Below, piece after piece: positions 51,427 through 63,150 of a DNA stretch of 64,000 nucleotides. This DNA comes from Wuchereria bancrofti. Lineage: Eukaryota; Nematoda; Chromadorea; Rhabditida; Onchocercidae. Position 1 is the first letter of the stretch. Every line of letters starts with the position of its first letter. Made by a program: the position numbers and the translations under genes. The notes under the pieces are model-generated. The model saw only the letters and a list, made by a program, of their open reading frames with translations. It had not been told where the DNA came from and ran no database searches. The stretch covers positions 1,122,402-1,186,401 of the forward strand of contig SSBO01000007.1 in assembly GCA_005281725.1 (NCBI GenBank). Reading direction: 5' to 3'.

Positions 51427-54068
51427 ATGAGGAATAGATCGGGAAATGAAGGCAAGGAAGGGGAAATACCGGACAACGCTAGTATGTGGAATATATTGGC
51501 AGGCGTGTGCATATATTACCCGCTTTCAATTGGACTTACTTTCTTTCAGAAGTGGTTCATTAAGGTTGCAGCATATATATTGTTTTGTCTTTTTCTCAGA
51601 TATTTGCATAATTCCTAGAAACTGAGCTAGACATTAAATAATACTAAGTTTTGTTAGGTTAACGTGAATTTGAAAATTTGTGTTGCAGAGTTACGAATTT
51701 CCACTGCTTGTCGTTACTTGCCACTATGCCATCAAATACTTCTTTGCAATGATTATTCGGTTTGTCATGGAATATCGGGCAGATAGACGCACTCGGATTT
51801 CATTCAAAGATCAGCTCCAATGGTTGGTACCAATTGGCATATGTGCCTCGCTGGATATTGGTGCGTTTTAGTTGCCATCTTCAGAAATGATCGAATAAGC
51901 TGAACATCTTTAATAATTCATTTCCATCTGAGTTCCTATTTTGTTGCCAGAAAAATATCACGGAACATATTTTAACTTATTGGAATGTAAAGTGAGATTT
52001 ATACTATTTGCTGCATCTAGCGGTTAAAATGCAAATATTTTACAGATTTGTAAAAGCTTCCAGTGGACATCAGCAGCGATACTAGGTTTGAATTAGTTTT
52101 TTTCAGGCTTATCAAATTGGGGTCTTAAATATGTAACAGTAAGCTTTTTTACAATGGCAAAATCGAGCAGCATTTTGTTTATGGTTACATTTGCCTTACT
52201 GTTACATTTGGAACGATGGCGACCTGTTCTTATCATATCTGCTGGGCTTATTACGTTTGGCTTATTTCTCTTCACATGGAGGTTCACTTGCTTCTAGAAT
52301 TGTTTTGAAGGGAAACACAAGATCTAAATTTAATTATTTTTGTTGATCGATTTCTGTAGCAGTCATTCTTTCAGATCTTTATAGAAATTATGGAACAAAA
52401 TGTTACGAAATGTAGTATTCCCTAATCGTTTATTTTTATTCTGAGATTAATGAATTATTGCAGAAACCGATCAATATTAAATTGATTGCAGTGACACTGG
52501 TCTGTTTCTTGCATGCAGGAGAAAGAAAGACAACTTTCATCCTAAAAAGTTACAATAATTATTAACATAATAATACTTGTCTTTTCAGATCAGCTCAATT
52601 CGAACTTCGTGGTTTATTGTTGATTGAATTGGCAGCAGCATGTACAGGGTTGAGATGGACAGTTTCACAAATCATTATGCAAGGAGAGGAAAAATTGCTG
52701 AAGCATCCACTGGATATGGTTGCGTACGTACAACCGTGGATGTTTCTTGCCATTCTTCCTCTTTTTTTTATGTACGAAGGTAATAGATAAACAGAACCCT
52801 CAGTTAACTTCAAGGCTATCCAACAACAAAAGTTTTAGATCTCTCCAGGAAATCCTGTCCACAGTTTTTTCTTAGCTCAGTCGCTCGATTTTCTTAGAAA
52901 AAACTAAATTTTAACGTAGTTTAAAAAGCCATGATTTGCAGTCAACTGAACATATTGCAATATCTTCATCTCTTAGTTATCAGAGATCGATTGGTTGCAT
53001 GATTTTTTTCGGTGTGATTTCTAATGTAGGCAGAACATGCTTCAACTGAATGAATGTTTTATCCATTGCGGCACATTATTTCCTTGGAATTTGGGAATTT
53101 TTTCAATTCTATATTTTTTGACGTTGACATCTTATATTAGTTGCTGAATTTTGTGAAGCAGTAGTATCTGCTATATTATATGTAAAATTTTCAAACTACA
53201 GTCGAGCTGAATTAGGTTTATAGCATACACTATTACCAAGTGGGAAGTAATTTGAGATTGACAATTTCAGGCTCGCAGCTCTCGTTTGATAAAGTGACGC
53301 ATTACCGTAATGAACATGCACCGTTCTATGTTTTATTTTTTATTTCATTTGGGGGTCTATTGGCTTTTGCAATGGAAATGGCAGGTAACATTTGCTAAAA
53401 GGAAATGATCGATCGAAATCTGGAAATAAAAGAAATCTAAAAAAATTTTTTTTGGAAGAAATCGATCGGGTTATCCATCAATAAACATATAGTATGATAC
53501 TGGATGATGCTGTTTTTTAGTAATTGCTTTTGTAAAGTGTCTTACTACTCCAAACGTTTTAGAATATCTTCTTCTTGTATATACATCGGGCATCACATTA
53601 AACATATTCGGGATAATCAAGGTAAGTTTTTGTTAAAACACTATTTCCAAAATTCACTTAATTTTATGAAACATAGTTTAAAAACAATTAGAAACTTACT
53701 CCTTATTTAACTTACTAAATATATTTCAGGAAGTAGTAACATTATCGTTGGCGCATTTTATTAATGGGGATTATTTTTCCTTGGTAAGTGAACTTGCTCA
53801 AGCTAGTCCGCACTCCCTCAGTTCATTACCCAAATGCATCATGCGAAACCACAGAACTCAAAACACTTAACAGCTACAGTATGCAGTGTAAACAGTATAA
53901 AGTATAAACTGTGATTCTTTATTCACATTGCAGGTCAATACAGTCGGTTTACTGCTATGTTTCTCTGGTATGCTTTTGCACGCCTTTTCAAAAAGGACAT
54001 TACTGAAGGCCCGCACAAAATCACGAATGCCGGACAGGAGAAGACTGTTGACGGATGTTGATGCATAA
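51427..54068 (+). CDS. SLC35C2: Solute carrier 35 member C2 (nucleotide-sugar/triose-phosphate transporter family)
   Basis: A Golgi/ERGIC multi-pass transporter of the drug/metabolite-transporter superfamily; the vertebrate protein is linked to GDP-fucose availability and Notch fucosylation (family knowledge; the substrate here is not proven). Exons: 51427-51564, 51689-51860, 52107-52281, 52589-52779, 53271-53384, 53563-53621, 53730-53783 and 53934-54068; 345 aa against 365 in human. About ten hydrophobic segments are visible. Family landmarks: YYPLSIGLTFFQKWF, LDIGLSNWGLKYVTVS, FTMAKSSSILF, GLFLFTWRSAQFE, GLRWTVSQIIMQ and SGITLNIFGIIKEVVTL. The C-tail is basic (KRTLLKARTKSRMPDRRR). The start is the first in-frame ATG before the first membrane segment; several AG sites upstream could be trans-splice acceptors, the best at 51385-51386. 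AATAAA at 54115-54120 is a likely poly(A) signal. Confidence 0.92.
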
Positions 54069-55290
54069 TATTATGTTACTTAATCCTTTGCCGTTCAGTC
54101 TTGGACCAGATTCTAATAAATAGGAAATTTAAGTTGTTTGAAATCGAATGCTACCTCCACTTTTTTGTTGTAGTTTCTCTGTGCTCCCTCTTTTTGTTGC
54201 CGTTTCGAGCACAAAAAAGAACAATGAAGTGTACTGAAAGAAGAGATGAGGTCTAGCATCGCAAATTTTATATCGTGTTAAATGGGACATATACTTTAAT
54301 TCAACCTTTTATTCGACATCATTCCATATAGGTCTACATTAAACTTGTTATGCGTATATATGGTGGCTAAACTGTCAATTGTACTGCCATTAACTGAATG
54401 ATGGAGCTTTCAGAAATTGTTTGAAAATTTGAAGTGTTTAGCCATTAATGTATATGAGGTGATTAATCTGGATATCACACATAGCAACTACTCAACTACA
54501 ATTTTTTGTTTGGTCTTATTTGGTCCTGTTTTTCCAATTGCATATTGTACACCATTCCGGTTTTAGCATTTGTATAAATCCTCTATTTATAAGTCATATT
54601 TTGTAGTATCTTCAACGGTTGCAACCACTGCTTTACTAGTCACTACTATAACTGTTAGTTAGCAGTCGGTGCCATTCACTTACATAATACAAGCGTGTCG
54701 CAAAAGTTGTTAAGTTGAACACAACTGTGGCAGTAGTTAATAAAGAGTACTGATATCGATTAGCACAGAGAAAATCAGATCAAGATTATGATAATAAAGC
54801 AAAGTTTGCGACATTGATTTTAATAGTTTGGATGTCTTTTCAATTTTATTTGCTTGTTAAATCCCAGTTTCCCCGTGTTGCCCTCGGTATAATCAAAAGA
54901 TTAATGTAGGCCAAAATGCTTTTCACTCTATTTTCTTCCAATAAGTTGGTAGTGCGTTATATGCGTGCAATACCAGGAATGGAGAGGTCACAATTAATTA
55001 GTAGATGAAATACGAGAAATGATGAGGTTTTCTGGCATTCGATTCGCATAATTTTACGGATTGCATTTTGCAATAACTTTCATCGCTCAAAAACAAAACA
55101 TATGGAAGCTTCACACTATGAACAAAAAAGAAAAAAAGGGAAATCATGAGAAGGGTAAAGTTATGGAGAAAGTTCACTCATTTCTTAAGGTAGGAATGTA
55201 CAAGTCTGTGAGGAAAGAGACGACAGTAGAGTGCTAAAACTGAGGATGAGGTATTAGCGATTTTTTCCTTAAGACATAGAAAAGATGATG
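54069..55290. other. Convergent 3' flanks of SLC35C2 and IP6K
   Basis: About 1.2 kb between two convergent stops. AATAAA at 54115-54120 fits SLC35C2. The rest is mixed-composition sequence without any coding pattern I could recognise. Confidence 0.55.
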
Positions 55291-57628
55291 TCAAGTCAGG
55301 CATCGATTAATGATATCCATAAGCGAACTAATCAAGAAATCCAACCCTAGCAAGTAGCCATCATCAGGCCCGATATATCTTATATCATCCAACAAAGTAG
55401 AGCATGTCGAATGAGCAAAATCAATCATTCGTAGATCAATGGATGTGTCGTCGCGTTTTTTACCATCAAAAGCAATCAGTAAGGAACTGGAAAAGAATCG
55501 ATAGCCATCAGCTTCGGCTAGTCGCTGCAAGATAACCAGTGGTAAGTTAAAGAAACGGGAAAAGTGCCACTTTAAACAAAAGTCTACGCTAAACAGAGAA
55601 AATAGTCGTTTCGCCAAATTATGAACTATTTAGAAGATATTTTGCATTAATTTCAGTTCATCGGTTTCAAACAATATTAATGACACATTCCTTTCTTCAG
55701 CGCACTTATGTCGCATCTTACGTTATGTTTACGCTGTCACAATGCAGTCACGCACCTTTCTTAGAGTGGTTAATTTTTTCAGCAGTGCGGTGCTTCGTAT
55801 CTTTCCAGCATTAATAAAATATTCAGCTAATGTCTCGCGAAACATTTCACAGTTCATTTGTCTGCCCGCATATTTGTTTACATAAACGTATGTGCCAATT
55901 TCTTCCCTAAATACTCAGTTTAACTAAACTCCATGTTTATAAATGGACAATTGCGAATGAGGAATATCAAATTTTGTTTCTTAGAAAAATATACAAAAAA
56001 GATGGAAGTAAATTTTGTTCACCAGCGTACAATTATTAAACTTCATTAAAATATAATACAGTTGATATCTGTAGCTAAATAAAAACGGGTGTGAACTACT
56101 GGCAATTGAAACAAAATCACCTATATAATTGCATTCCAACAAGCCGAATCCCAATGGAAGCGCTTGTGGATTCACGGCATTTATTGGTCTGGGACTGTCG
56201 TTTCTGATCAGTTGCATCATCACCATACTGTCGTGTACCCATTTTCAAATCCATAACAGATGGACGTGAAAACCGGGATACCGTATTTTCTAAGAGCAAA
56301 AACAATGCGTAACCCTATAAAACGGAGGTTATACGATAATTTATTACGAAACAGAAGAAACTATATTCCATCAGGATATATAATTCGAGCAATTTTTTTT
56401 TAAATATTAGCAACAATAAATAGAGCACCAACACGATTGAATGGACACTTTTAGCGGGTATCCAACAGGAACTGATGGCAAGGGTATTCTTCTGTTTCTA
56501 GAAGAAAGCGTTAAGACCGTTTGCTGGCTGCAATGATAATGTTAAAGCGAAAACACACATATAAAAAGGAGGAGAAAGTGAAGGAGGAGGATTCACCCTT
56601 CACGCTTTGCCATAAAATGCTGTATTCGTGAAATATTTCAACCGAATAAGGCTTCCTTTCTCCTTTCTTTTTTTTTCCTTTTTTTTTATGAAAGACACTC
56701 TTCAAAGCTTACCTTTAGTAACTTTTGTACTGATCTAGTCTGACATTGCTTCGCCCATTCATTGAAATGCTGATCCGATTCAACTCTACCATTTTTGTTT
56801 AAACGAAAAATAAGCTGCTTTTCACTGGATGTTGCATTTTGATGGCATAAAACGGGTCTATCTGTAGTTAATATCAAACCGTCGTCTCGAGAATTCCGAG
56901 GTTGAATGCTTACTGTACCTGAATTGCAAAACAAACTTTTAAATTTGGAAATTCGAAAAACTTAATGTTTTCCATGTGGAACAACAATGTAAGGCAAATA
57001 TTTAACTGCGCACAAAATTAGCGGAGATCGTCGGGAAGTGATCCAACATATCATTCAAACGCACCCGGACAAATAAAAAGCTATGCCCCTGCACATTTCC
57101 AGTTTTTCTGTAGGAGAAAAAACTTGAACTGATGAGTCGACAGAAGGTTCAACAATGTGAAGTTGAAGGCAGGTATTAAACGTGACGTGTAGCCACTTCC
57201 ACCATCTGGAAACGCCGAAAATATTCATTACAAATTCGGAGGAACGGCGGAATGTTATCCATGATTTCGAGAAAGTCAAGACCGATCGATGGGAGTTACT
57301 TTACACTCGTCGCGCAACCTGCTTAATTGTAATAGTCGGCTTCATTTGTTATTATAATACATTAAAAGAGATAAATAAAAAGAAAGCAAACTCAAACCAC
57401 AACAATGCGCTGTGAATGGTGCAAAACGGTCGCCAATTTCTTTATAAAAAGCCAATTCTTTTGAATTCAACGGCTTACAAATATGTCCACCGCATGTAAA
57501 TATTCCAAAATGTCCACCAACTTGATGCGAGAAGCCTGTCACATTCATTTCTGAAAAGTGCAAACAAAGTGCCACTTTTGATATTTCTTCAATCAATGAA
57601 CACGTCACCATAAAGACGAAGAAAACAA
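55291..57628 (-). CDS. IP6K: Inositol hexakisphosphate kinase
   Basis: Phosphorylates InsP6 to the pyrophosphate 5-InsP7 (family knowledge). Five exons: 57611-57398, 56918-56713, 56314-56121, 55906-55756 and 55524-55291; 332 aa, shorter than the roughly 420-440 aa vertebrate enzymes because the low-complexity middle is reduced. The N-terminus has the HQVGGH and CKPL blocks, then FTAHCC joining GTVSI across intron 1. Catalytic motifs are intact: [17 protein letters not shown] (PxxxDxKxG), [28 protein letters not shown] and MIDFAHS, followed by [10 protein letters not shown]. An acceptor at 57629/57628 lies 17 bases before the ATG and may be a trans-splice site; an alternative ATG is 21 codons on. 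It is head-to-head with syntrophin. Intron 1 contains an unexplained GC-richer open stretch. Confidence 0.93.
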
Positions 57629-59640
57629 CTAAACAAAAACCTAATTAGACAATGACAATAAATAACGAACAACAGTCGCAGTAGTAGTAGTAGCACGGAC
57701 TCATACGCCTATATGCTCGTAACAATAGTGTAAAATTTTCTCTAATTTAAAGTCAATATCCACTATCCAATATTATTGTGAGTGCATTACCCATTTGTCC
57801 CTTCACAGAGACAATTGTAATGTATAGAAATGGAAGAGAGACAAAGAAATGCAAAATTTATACAATACTGGAAATAATTATCTCATCCACAAATACATTA
57901 ATTACATCAAATCGACTTATATTTAATTGTATGCACTCATAAGCATTGAGCAATTCTTTTCCTTCTTTTTTTGTAGCATAGAAAACAGAATAGTCGCTGG
58001 AATGGTATAAAATCGTTGCTCGTTATTATAGTGAAGGGTAAAAGCATATTGTGTCAAATAAAATTTACTCTAACAAATGTTTAATGCTCACAGATGTTAT
58101 AAATGTTCACAAAAACAAAATACGAAGGGAACGACCCGAAATGTTGCTTTTTCCTCGCTAATAGAACATTCTAATAGGTTAAGAGCAATTCCCAGAACGA
58201 ACACCACAAAACATGTTTGGAACCGAATCGAACCTCCCTCCAAAAAAAAGCTCAACCTCACTCCAAACAAGCTAACCAGAATGGGCAGCAAACTCCTTTC
58301 CAATCCGATTCTCAATCAACGATGCAGTTTTTAACGACGGCCATTTCTTAAGTCGCGGTTTGAAGCAAGAAAATTCCATTGAAGTAATTCAGGTGGCTAA
58401 GTTGCAAGGAACGATGGAAGAAAGGAAGGAGGAGGCTCAAAGGACAAGGGCGAGAAGGCGGGGGAGGAAGAACGTTAGTTCATCGTATACGTAGCGGGTT
58501 TTTTACCTCTGCGGGAAGATATTCCAGAATACAGGGCGATATCATAGCATCCTACTCCGGAATTTCTGTACGACACCTACAGCACTCATTCCAGTCGTAT
58601 AATCTGATATTTTAAAGTTTAACACTTTTAAATTTTACAAGGATTGCAAATTTTTTCCTAGTACATATAATATATTTCAGAAATGAGTAAGTGATAACAT
58701 TATTTATATGAAAATAAATAAGTTATGGTTATAGACATTACACCAATCCACATTTGTTAAAAGAGAGAAGAGTAGTAATTTTTATTTATTTGGTTTACAG
58801 AAATGAGAGCGCAGTAATTAAATATTTTAAGAGATACTAAATAAATACTTTGAGAAAAAAATCAACAAATCATTCGGAGCATAAGAAAATTGTAGTAAAA
58901 ACAAAAATACTATTGATTATTTTCTGGTTGCAATTTTCTGAGCGATGCTATTTCATCATTTATACTCAATTACAAGTAATAACGTATTATGACAAAAAGA
59001 TAAGATGATAAGACGTTATTACTTTTATTGTTCTAAGCATTTATGAGATTCAATACCGTATGCATCATCAACATTTTTCAAGAAATATTCAGTCCTAAAG
59101 GAGATTCCTTTTTGCTCCATTAAATTACATCGATCTAGGTCAGAGAGAGAATGTTCGAGTGCAAGGCCTCTCAATTTATTAAGTCTTTTTCATCTCCCTT
59201 TCTTTCTCCTTGTCTCTCTTTCTATAAGCTATAGTGCAAATTTGATAAACTAAGGATACTTAGGCTTGGTGTTTTCCCTTACATGTTGAAGAAAATAAGC
59301 CCCTAGAATAAAGATATTTCTCCTCTATTTGGTTATTTTTATTCCCTCTGAAATGTTTCCATTACATCCATTCATTTTTTTTTTCTGATTTTTTAAACCC
59401 TTGGAGGAACGATTTAAAAAAAAAAGTTTCACGGGTAAAACTACGGAAGGCACGCAGCATGACGAGACCAGATAAACTTGTTGAACCGCTAGGGAAGAAG
59501 AAATTGGAAATTCTTGATTGCAAAGTCTTATCCGATTCCGGGACTAAGAAATGCGATATGTAAAGGTTGTTTACTTTGTTAGAGGGTATTAATATGAAAT
59601 GAAGAAACAATTGGGATTGACTGGTGTGACATGTGATTTT
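57629..59640. other. Divergent region between IP6K and syntrophin
   Basis: About 2 kb. 57.63-58.0 kb is A/T-rich with a short GTAGTAGTAG run. 58.1-58.6 kb is clearly GC-richer and contains an open plus-strand frame (58276-58496) that may include an upstream syntrophin exon. 58.6-59.6 kb is again A/T-rich. Promoters for both genes must lie here. Confidence 0.5.
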
Positions 59641-59644
59641 GCAG

Positions 59645-62644
59645 AATGATGGAGATGAAAAGATGGCATCGGTGAGAGGATCTTTCCTGGATGTTTACAT
59701 TGATGGTGAATGGGTGAAGGTTTGTGCAACGTTGGATGAAACAGCATTAACACTAAGCGTACCAGCAGACGCTGATCATGGACAGGGCGCAGATATACGT
59801 ACGGTTCGAATAGTAAAACATGATGGTAGTGGCCTGGGTATCAGCATCAAAGGTGGCCGTGATAATGACATGCCCGTTATCATTAGGTTATCTCTAATTT
59901 ATTTTCATTGCCGTATTCAATGCTTTTTTTTTTCATGTTATCTGACACCGCATATTCTATTAGTTTAACAGTTCTGTTGAGTTAGCTTATTTATTGATTC
60001 AGTATTTTGAATGTTTTTAATTTTTTAATTTTTCTAAGCTTTTTCTGTTTAGGATTCATTCTAAAGTTTGATTGAAAAGAATATTTTCAGCAAAATTTTC
60101 AAAGGTATGGCAGCAGATGAAACAGGGCAATTGTTTGTTGGTGACACTATCGTTGCGGTAAACGGTGAATCGCTAGAGGATGCTACACACGATGAAGCTG
60201 TTAGGGCACTTAAGAAAGCTGGACGTATCGTTGACTTACATGGTTAGTTTCTCTTTCAGATTGATTTTATAAACCATAAGCATTTTTAGATTTTGTTAAA
60301 GGTTATTTTTGTTCTTTTTAGCTTTCCCGCAGTGAACCTCCAAGTTTGAAAGTAAAATCCTAGCATTTCTTCTCCAGGTTATATTTAGAATATCCTACTA
60401 CATGTATGACTTTTTTTTTTGAAATTTGAAATTTAGTAGGAATTCTGTGGTCTCGTAATTTTTTTTCAAATTTTAGTTCGTTTCATGCGGGACATGTGTG
60501 CTCAACGTGAAAACTGGGTGGAACGTATTCAATGGGATGACGATTCCCACGGTCGAATTCGTAGCATTGGTTTGAAACTTGCCTTTGTGACACGTACAAC
60601 TCTCCAAATTGAAGATATCGAAAACAGAATGTTTGAAATAAGATCGCCTTCGGGACGATATACGCTCTTGTTTAGGTTTATTAGTTTATAAAGAAATAAC
60701 AATGTTGCATAGAATAGCAATATTACACTATTTCTTAATATAGCCTCATCCCACATCTAACTACGCTATGTATATGCTGTAAAATTTCATCACTAATTTT
60801 TCGTTTTTTGATACGATATGTACCAAAGGGAAAAAGCAGAGTAAAAGTACTATTAAAATGAAAAGGTAAGTTTCTTCTTGAAAAATGCACTTTTTGAAAT
60901 GTTATGAACATTTTTCTTAATTTCACAAATTACCTGCAACATTTGTTTTTTCTTTATTTTTAGATGCAGTAATTCGTTAGAAGCAGATGCCTGGTTCGAA
61001 ACTGTACACACTTGTTCATGCGCATTATTAACACAAGCGTTGGCACAAGTGAATTTGATGCTTGGAAATAATCCACAAGTGCGCAAAATGGGCTGGATTA
61101 CTGAGCAGGTTGGTTCGAATTAACTTTGTGGTTTTCATAAGCGATATCAGGCTGGTTTCCAAGAAGCAGCGATGAGCCGTCTAATTGGGGAGTAATTAGA
61201 AATGTGTTCTCTAGCTGCAATGAAATGTACAAGACAAATTGGTTAACTACTCGTAATCCACCAGTTTTTTTTTTTTCAATTAAGCATGACACGTATCTCT
61301 AAAAAACTGTGGTATCTCCTGTAAATAATTCCTTTTTGTAGACGCTTAATGAAAATGGAATAACCGTCTGGAGACCAATGTTTGCAGCATTAACTGTTAA
61401 TGATTTACTGTTTTATGATTCCGTCCCAATGTTGAAATCGGAATGGGCTTCTCCAAAAGTCACCAGACCGCTCATCGCTACACGCGTGGTACAAACAACG
61501 TCACGGTAAGATGTGCTAAATTATTTGTATTAACCTGGTAATTTGAATTTACAATCGAATTCGCAAGAATTCGGATATTTCGTCCAATCTGCAACGTCCT
61601 AGTTGGTCACGACATTTTTATATTTTCATTCGATTAATTTTAGATTAAAATCACTAAATTGCCACTCAGTGGGAATGATTTCTTGAAATTGAGTTGGGTA
61701 AATGTAAATTTCGTGTGCTATCAACTCATGCAGTTATTAACAGGCAAGCATATTGCACTCTATACAACAAATCAACTTTAGAACTGCTCCTGTTATAACT
61801 GGCTTATCAGATGTGATATCATTTACAACGAGAACAGGTACACAGCAAGGTGTCCGTTCACATGTGTTACGCGTGGAAACACATCGAGACTTGGCTTCAT
61901 GGATAAGAAGTATCGTTACATGTACATATGAGGCATGCGCCAAAACTGGTCAAGTATCATGCCGTTAGTTGTTTATTTCATTTTACAAGATTTGTGCAAT
62001 ATACAGTATGCGATGTATAGTATAACGTACAATGATAGTCTTTCTTTCAGCATCAAGTTCTTTCCCAAAACTATTTTTTTTTTAAACTTGGCTATTATTA
62101 AAGACATCAGGTTGTTTAGTATTACTCGCCTAACTCCCACTTAACATCTTGTTATTACCAAAAGAATTTAAGTTGTTAAGACAGTGAACACTGAATGACT
62201 ATGATTAAGGAAGTTCAAATAAATTAAAGCATAAAATAAGTCTTTTGAATAGTAATGTCTCTTAAACAGTAAATTACAGCTTGTGTTTGGCAAGACGAGC
62301 AGTGCGAATTGGTGTTGCAGCTTGACAAAGGCTTAAGCCTAATTAGTCATGATGGCCAAATCCGATGGCAGTATCCATTTGAAACCATTCGAGCTACCGG
62401 TGACGACGGGAACAGATTTCTGTGGATCGATTTTGGTCCACCTTCCGGCGAACAGGTACATGACTCACAGATTTTCGAAACATAAAATGAATTTTAGCTT
62501 AGGAATCCAACCTTGATTTAGAATCGCGAACATCAATTCACTACTTTTCAGGAAATCGACTTGCTTTCATCACCAAAACCAGTTGTTTTTATTCTTCACT
62601 CATTTCTTGCCACAAAAGTTTATCGGCTCGGATTATATGCATAA
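59645..62644 (+). CDS. stn-1: Syntrophin (PH-PDZ-PH-SU adaptor of the dystrophin complex)
   Basis: Membrane-associated scaffold that binds dystrophin through its C-terminal SU region and channels or kinases through its PDZ domain (family knowledge). Exons: coding 59663-59886, 60091-60242, 60477-60675, 60964-61108, 61342-61505 (or 61488), about 61749-61963 (or from 61744), 62280-62455 and 62552-62644; about 455 or 451 aa. The split PH1 starts at [15 protein letters not shown] and resumes after the PDZ ([10 protein letters not shown]...[13 protein letters not shown]...DAWFETVH). The PDZ has the GLGISIKGG carboxylate loop and [16 protein letters not shown]2 ([30 protein letters not shown]) and SU ([24 protein letters not shown]) follow. 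TTTTGCAG before 59645 is a trans-splice or cis acceptor. Symbol taken from the C. elegans single syntrophin-1; orthology inferred. Confidence 0.92.
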
Positions 62645-63150
62645 CATGCAAGAGAATGACGATGTCCAGTCAACTGTTTCATAGCTCTCTTGCTTAATAA
62701 CATAACTTATTTTAGCATTAAATATCTGCTCATGTTTTCTTTCTGCTAAAACATTTTTCTCGCTACTTATTGGTTTCAAATGTTTGTAACTTATACCATT
62801 TCAATCTGTTTATAAAGAGTTGTAACTGTATCCTAACATAACATTTCTTATTTAGCACAAAACACAGCAAGAAATGTAACAAGGAATAATGCCTGAATGG
62901 AGAAGCGAACAGCAATATCGGGAGCATACATTAAAGTTGAGGACTTAATTGATAGCAACAGCTTGTTCCCGCTGTTCTCAAAAAGTATTTCAAAAGACAG
63001 ATTTATAAAGTCAACCTCTGACAGCAGTTATAATACCGGAAGTTCTAAGTTGCGTAAGAAGTAGGTTAACTAACCAGTATATAGTGCATTTCCACCAAGT
63101 TTTTTTTATAACGAATAGTGACTTTCGTCATTCAAACAAAACACGGGATA
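62645..63150. other. Convergent 3' flanks of syntrophin and FCF1
   Basis: About 500 bases between two convergent stop codons; carries the 3' UTRs. No canonical AATAAA was noticed for either gene and no other feature was seen. Confidence 0.55.

Noticed and set aside
57055..57279. A 74-codon minus-strand open frame in IP6K intron 1 as a normal coding exon
   Set aside because: Its phase does not fit the exons on either side, and the exon 1-exon 2 join already matches the family (CCG-TVS). Kept only as a possible cassette.
58097..58315. Hydrophobic 72-codon minus-strand open frame
   Set aside because: No known family, no splice partners, and the opposite strand is open over the same stretch; probably composition-driven.
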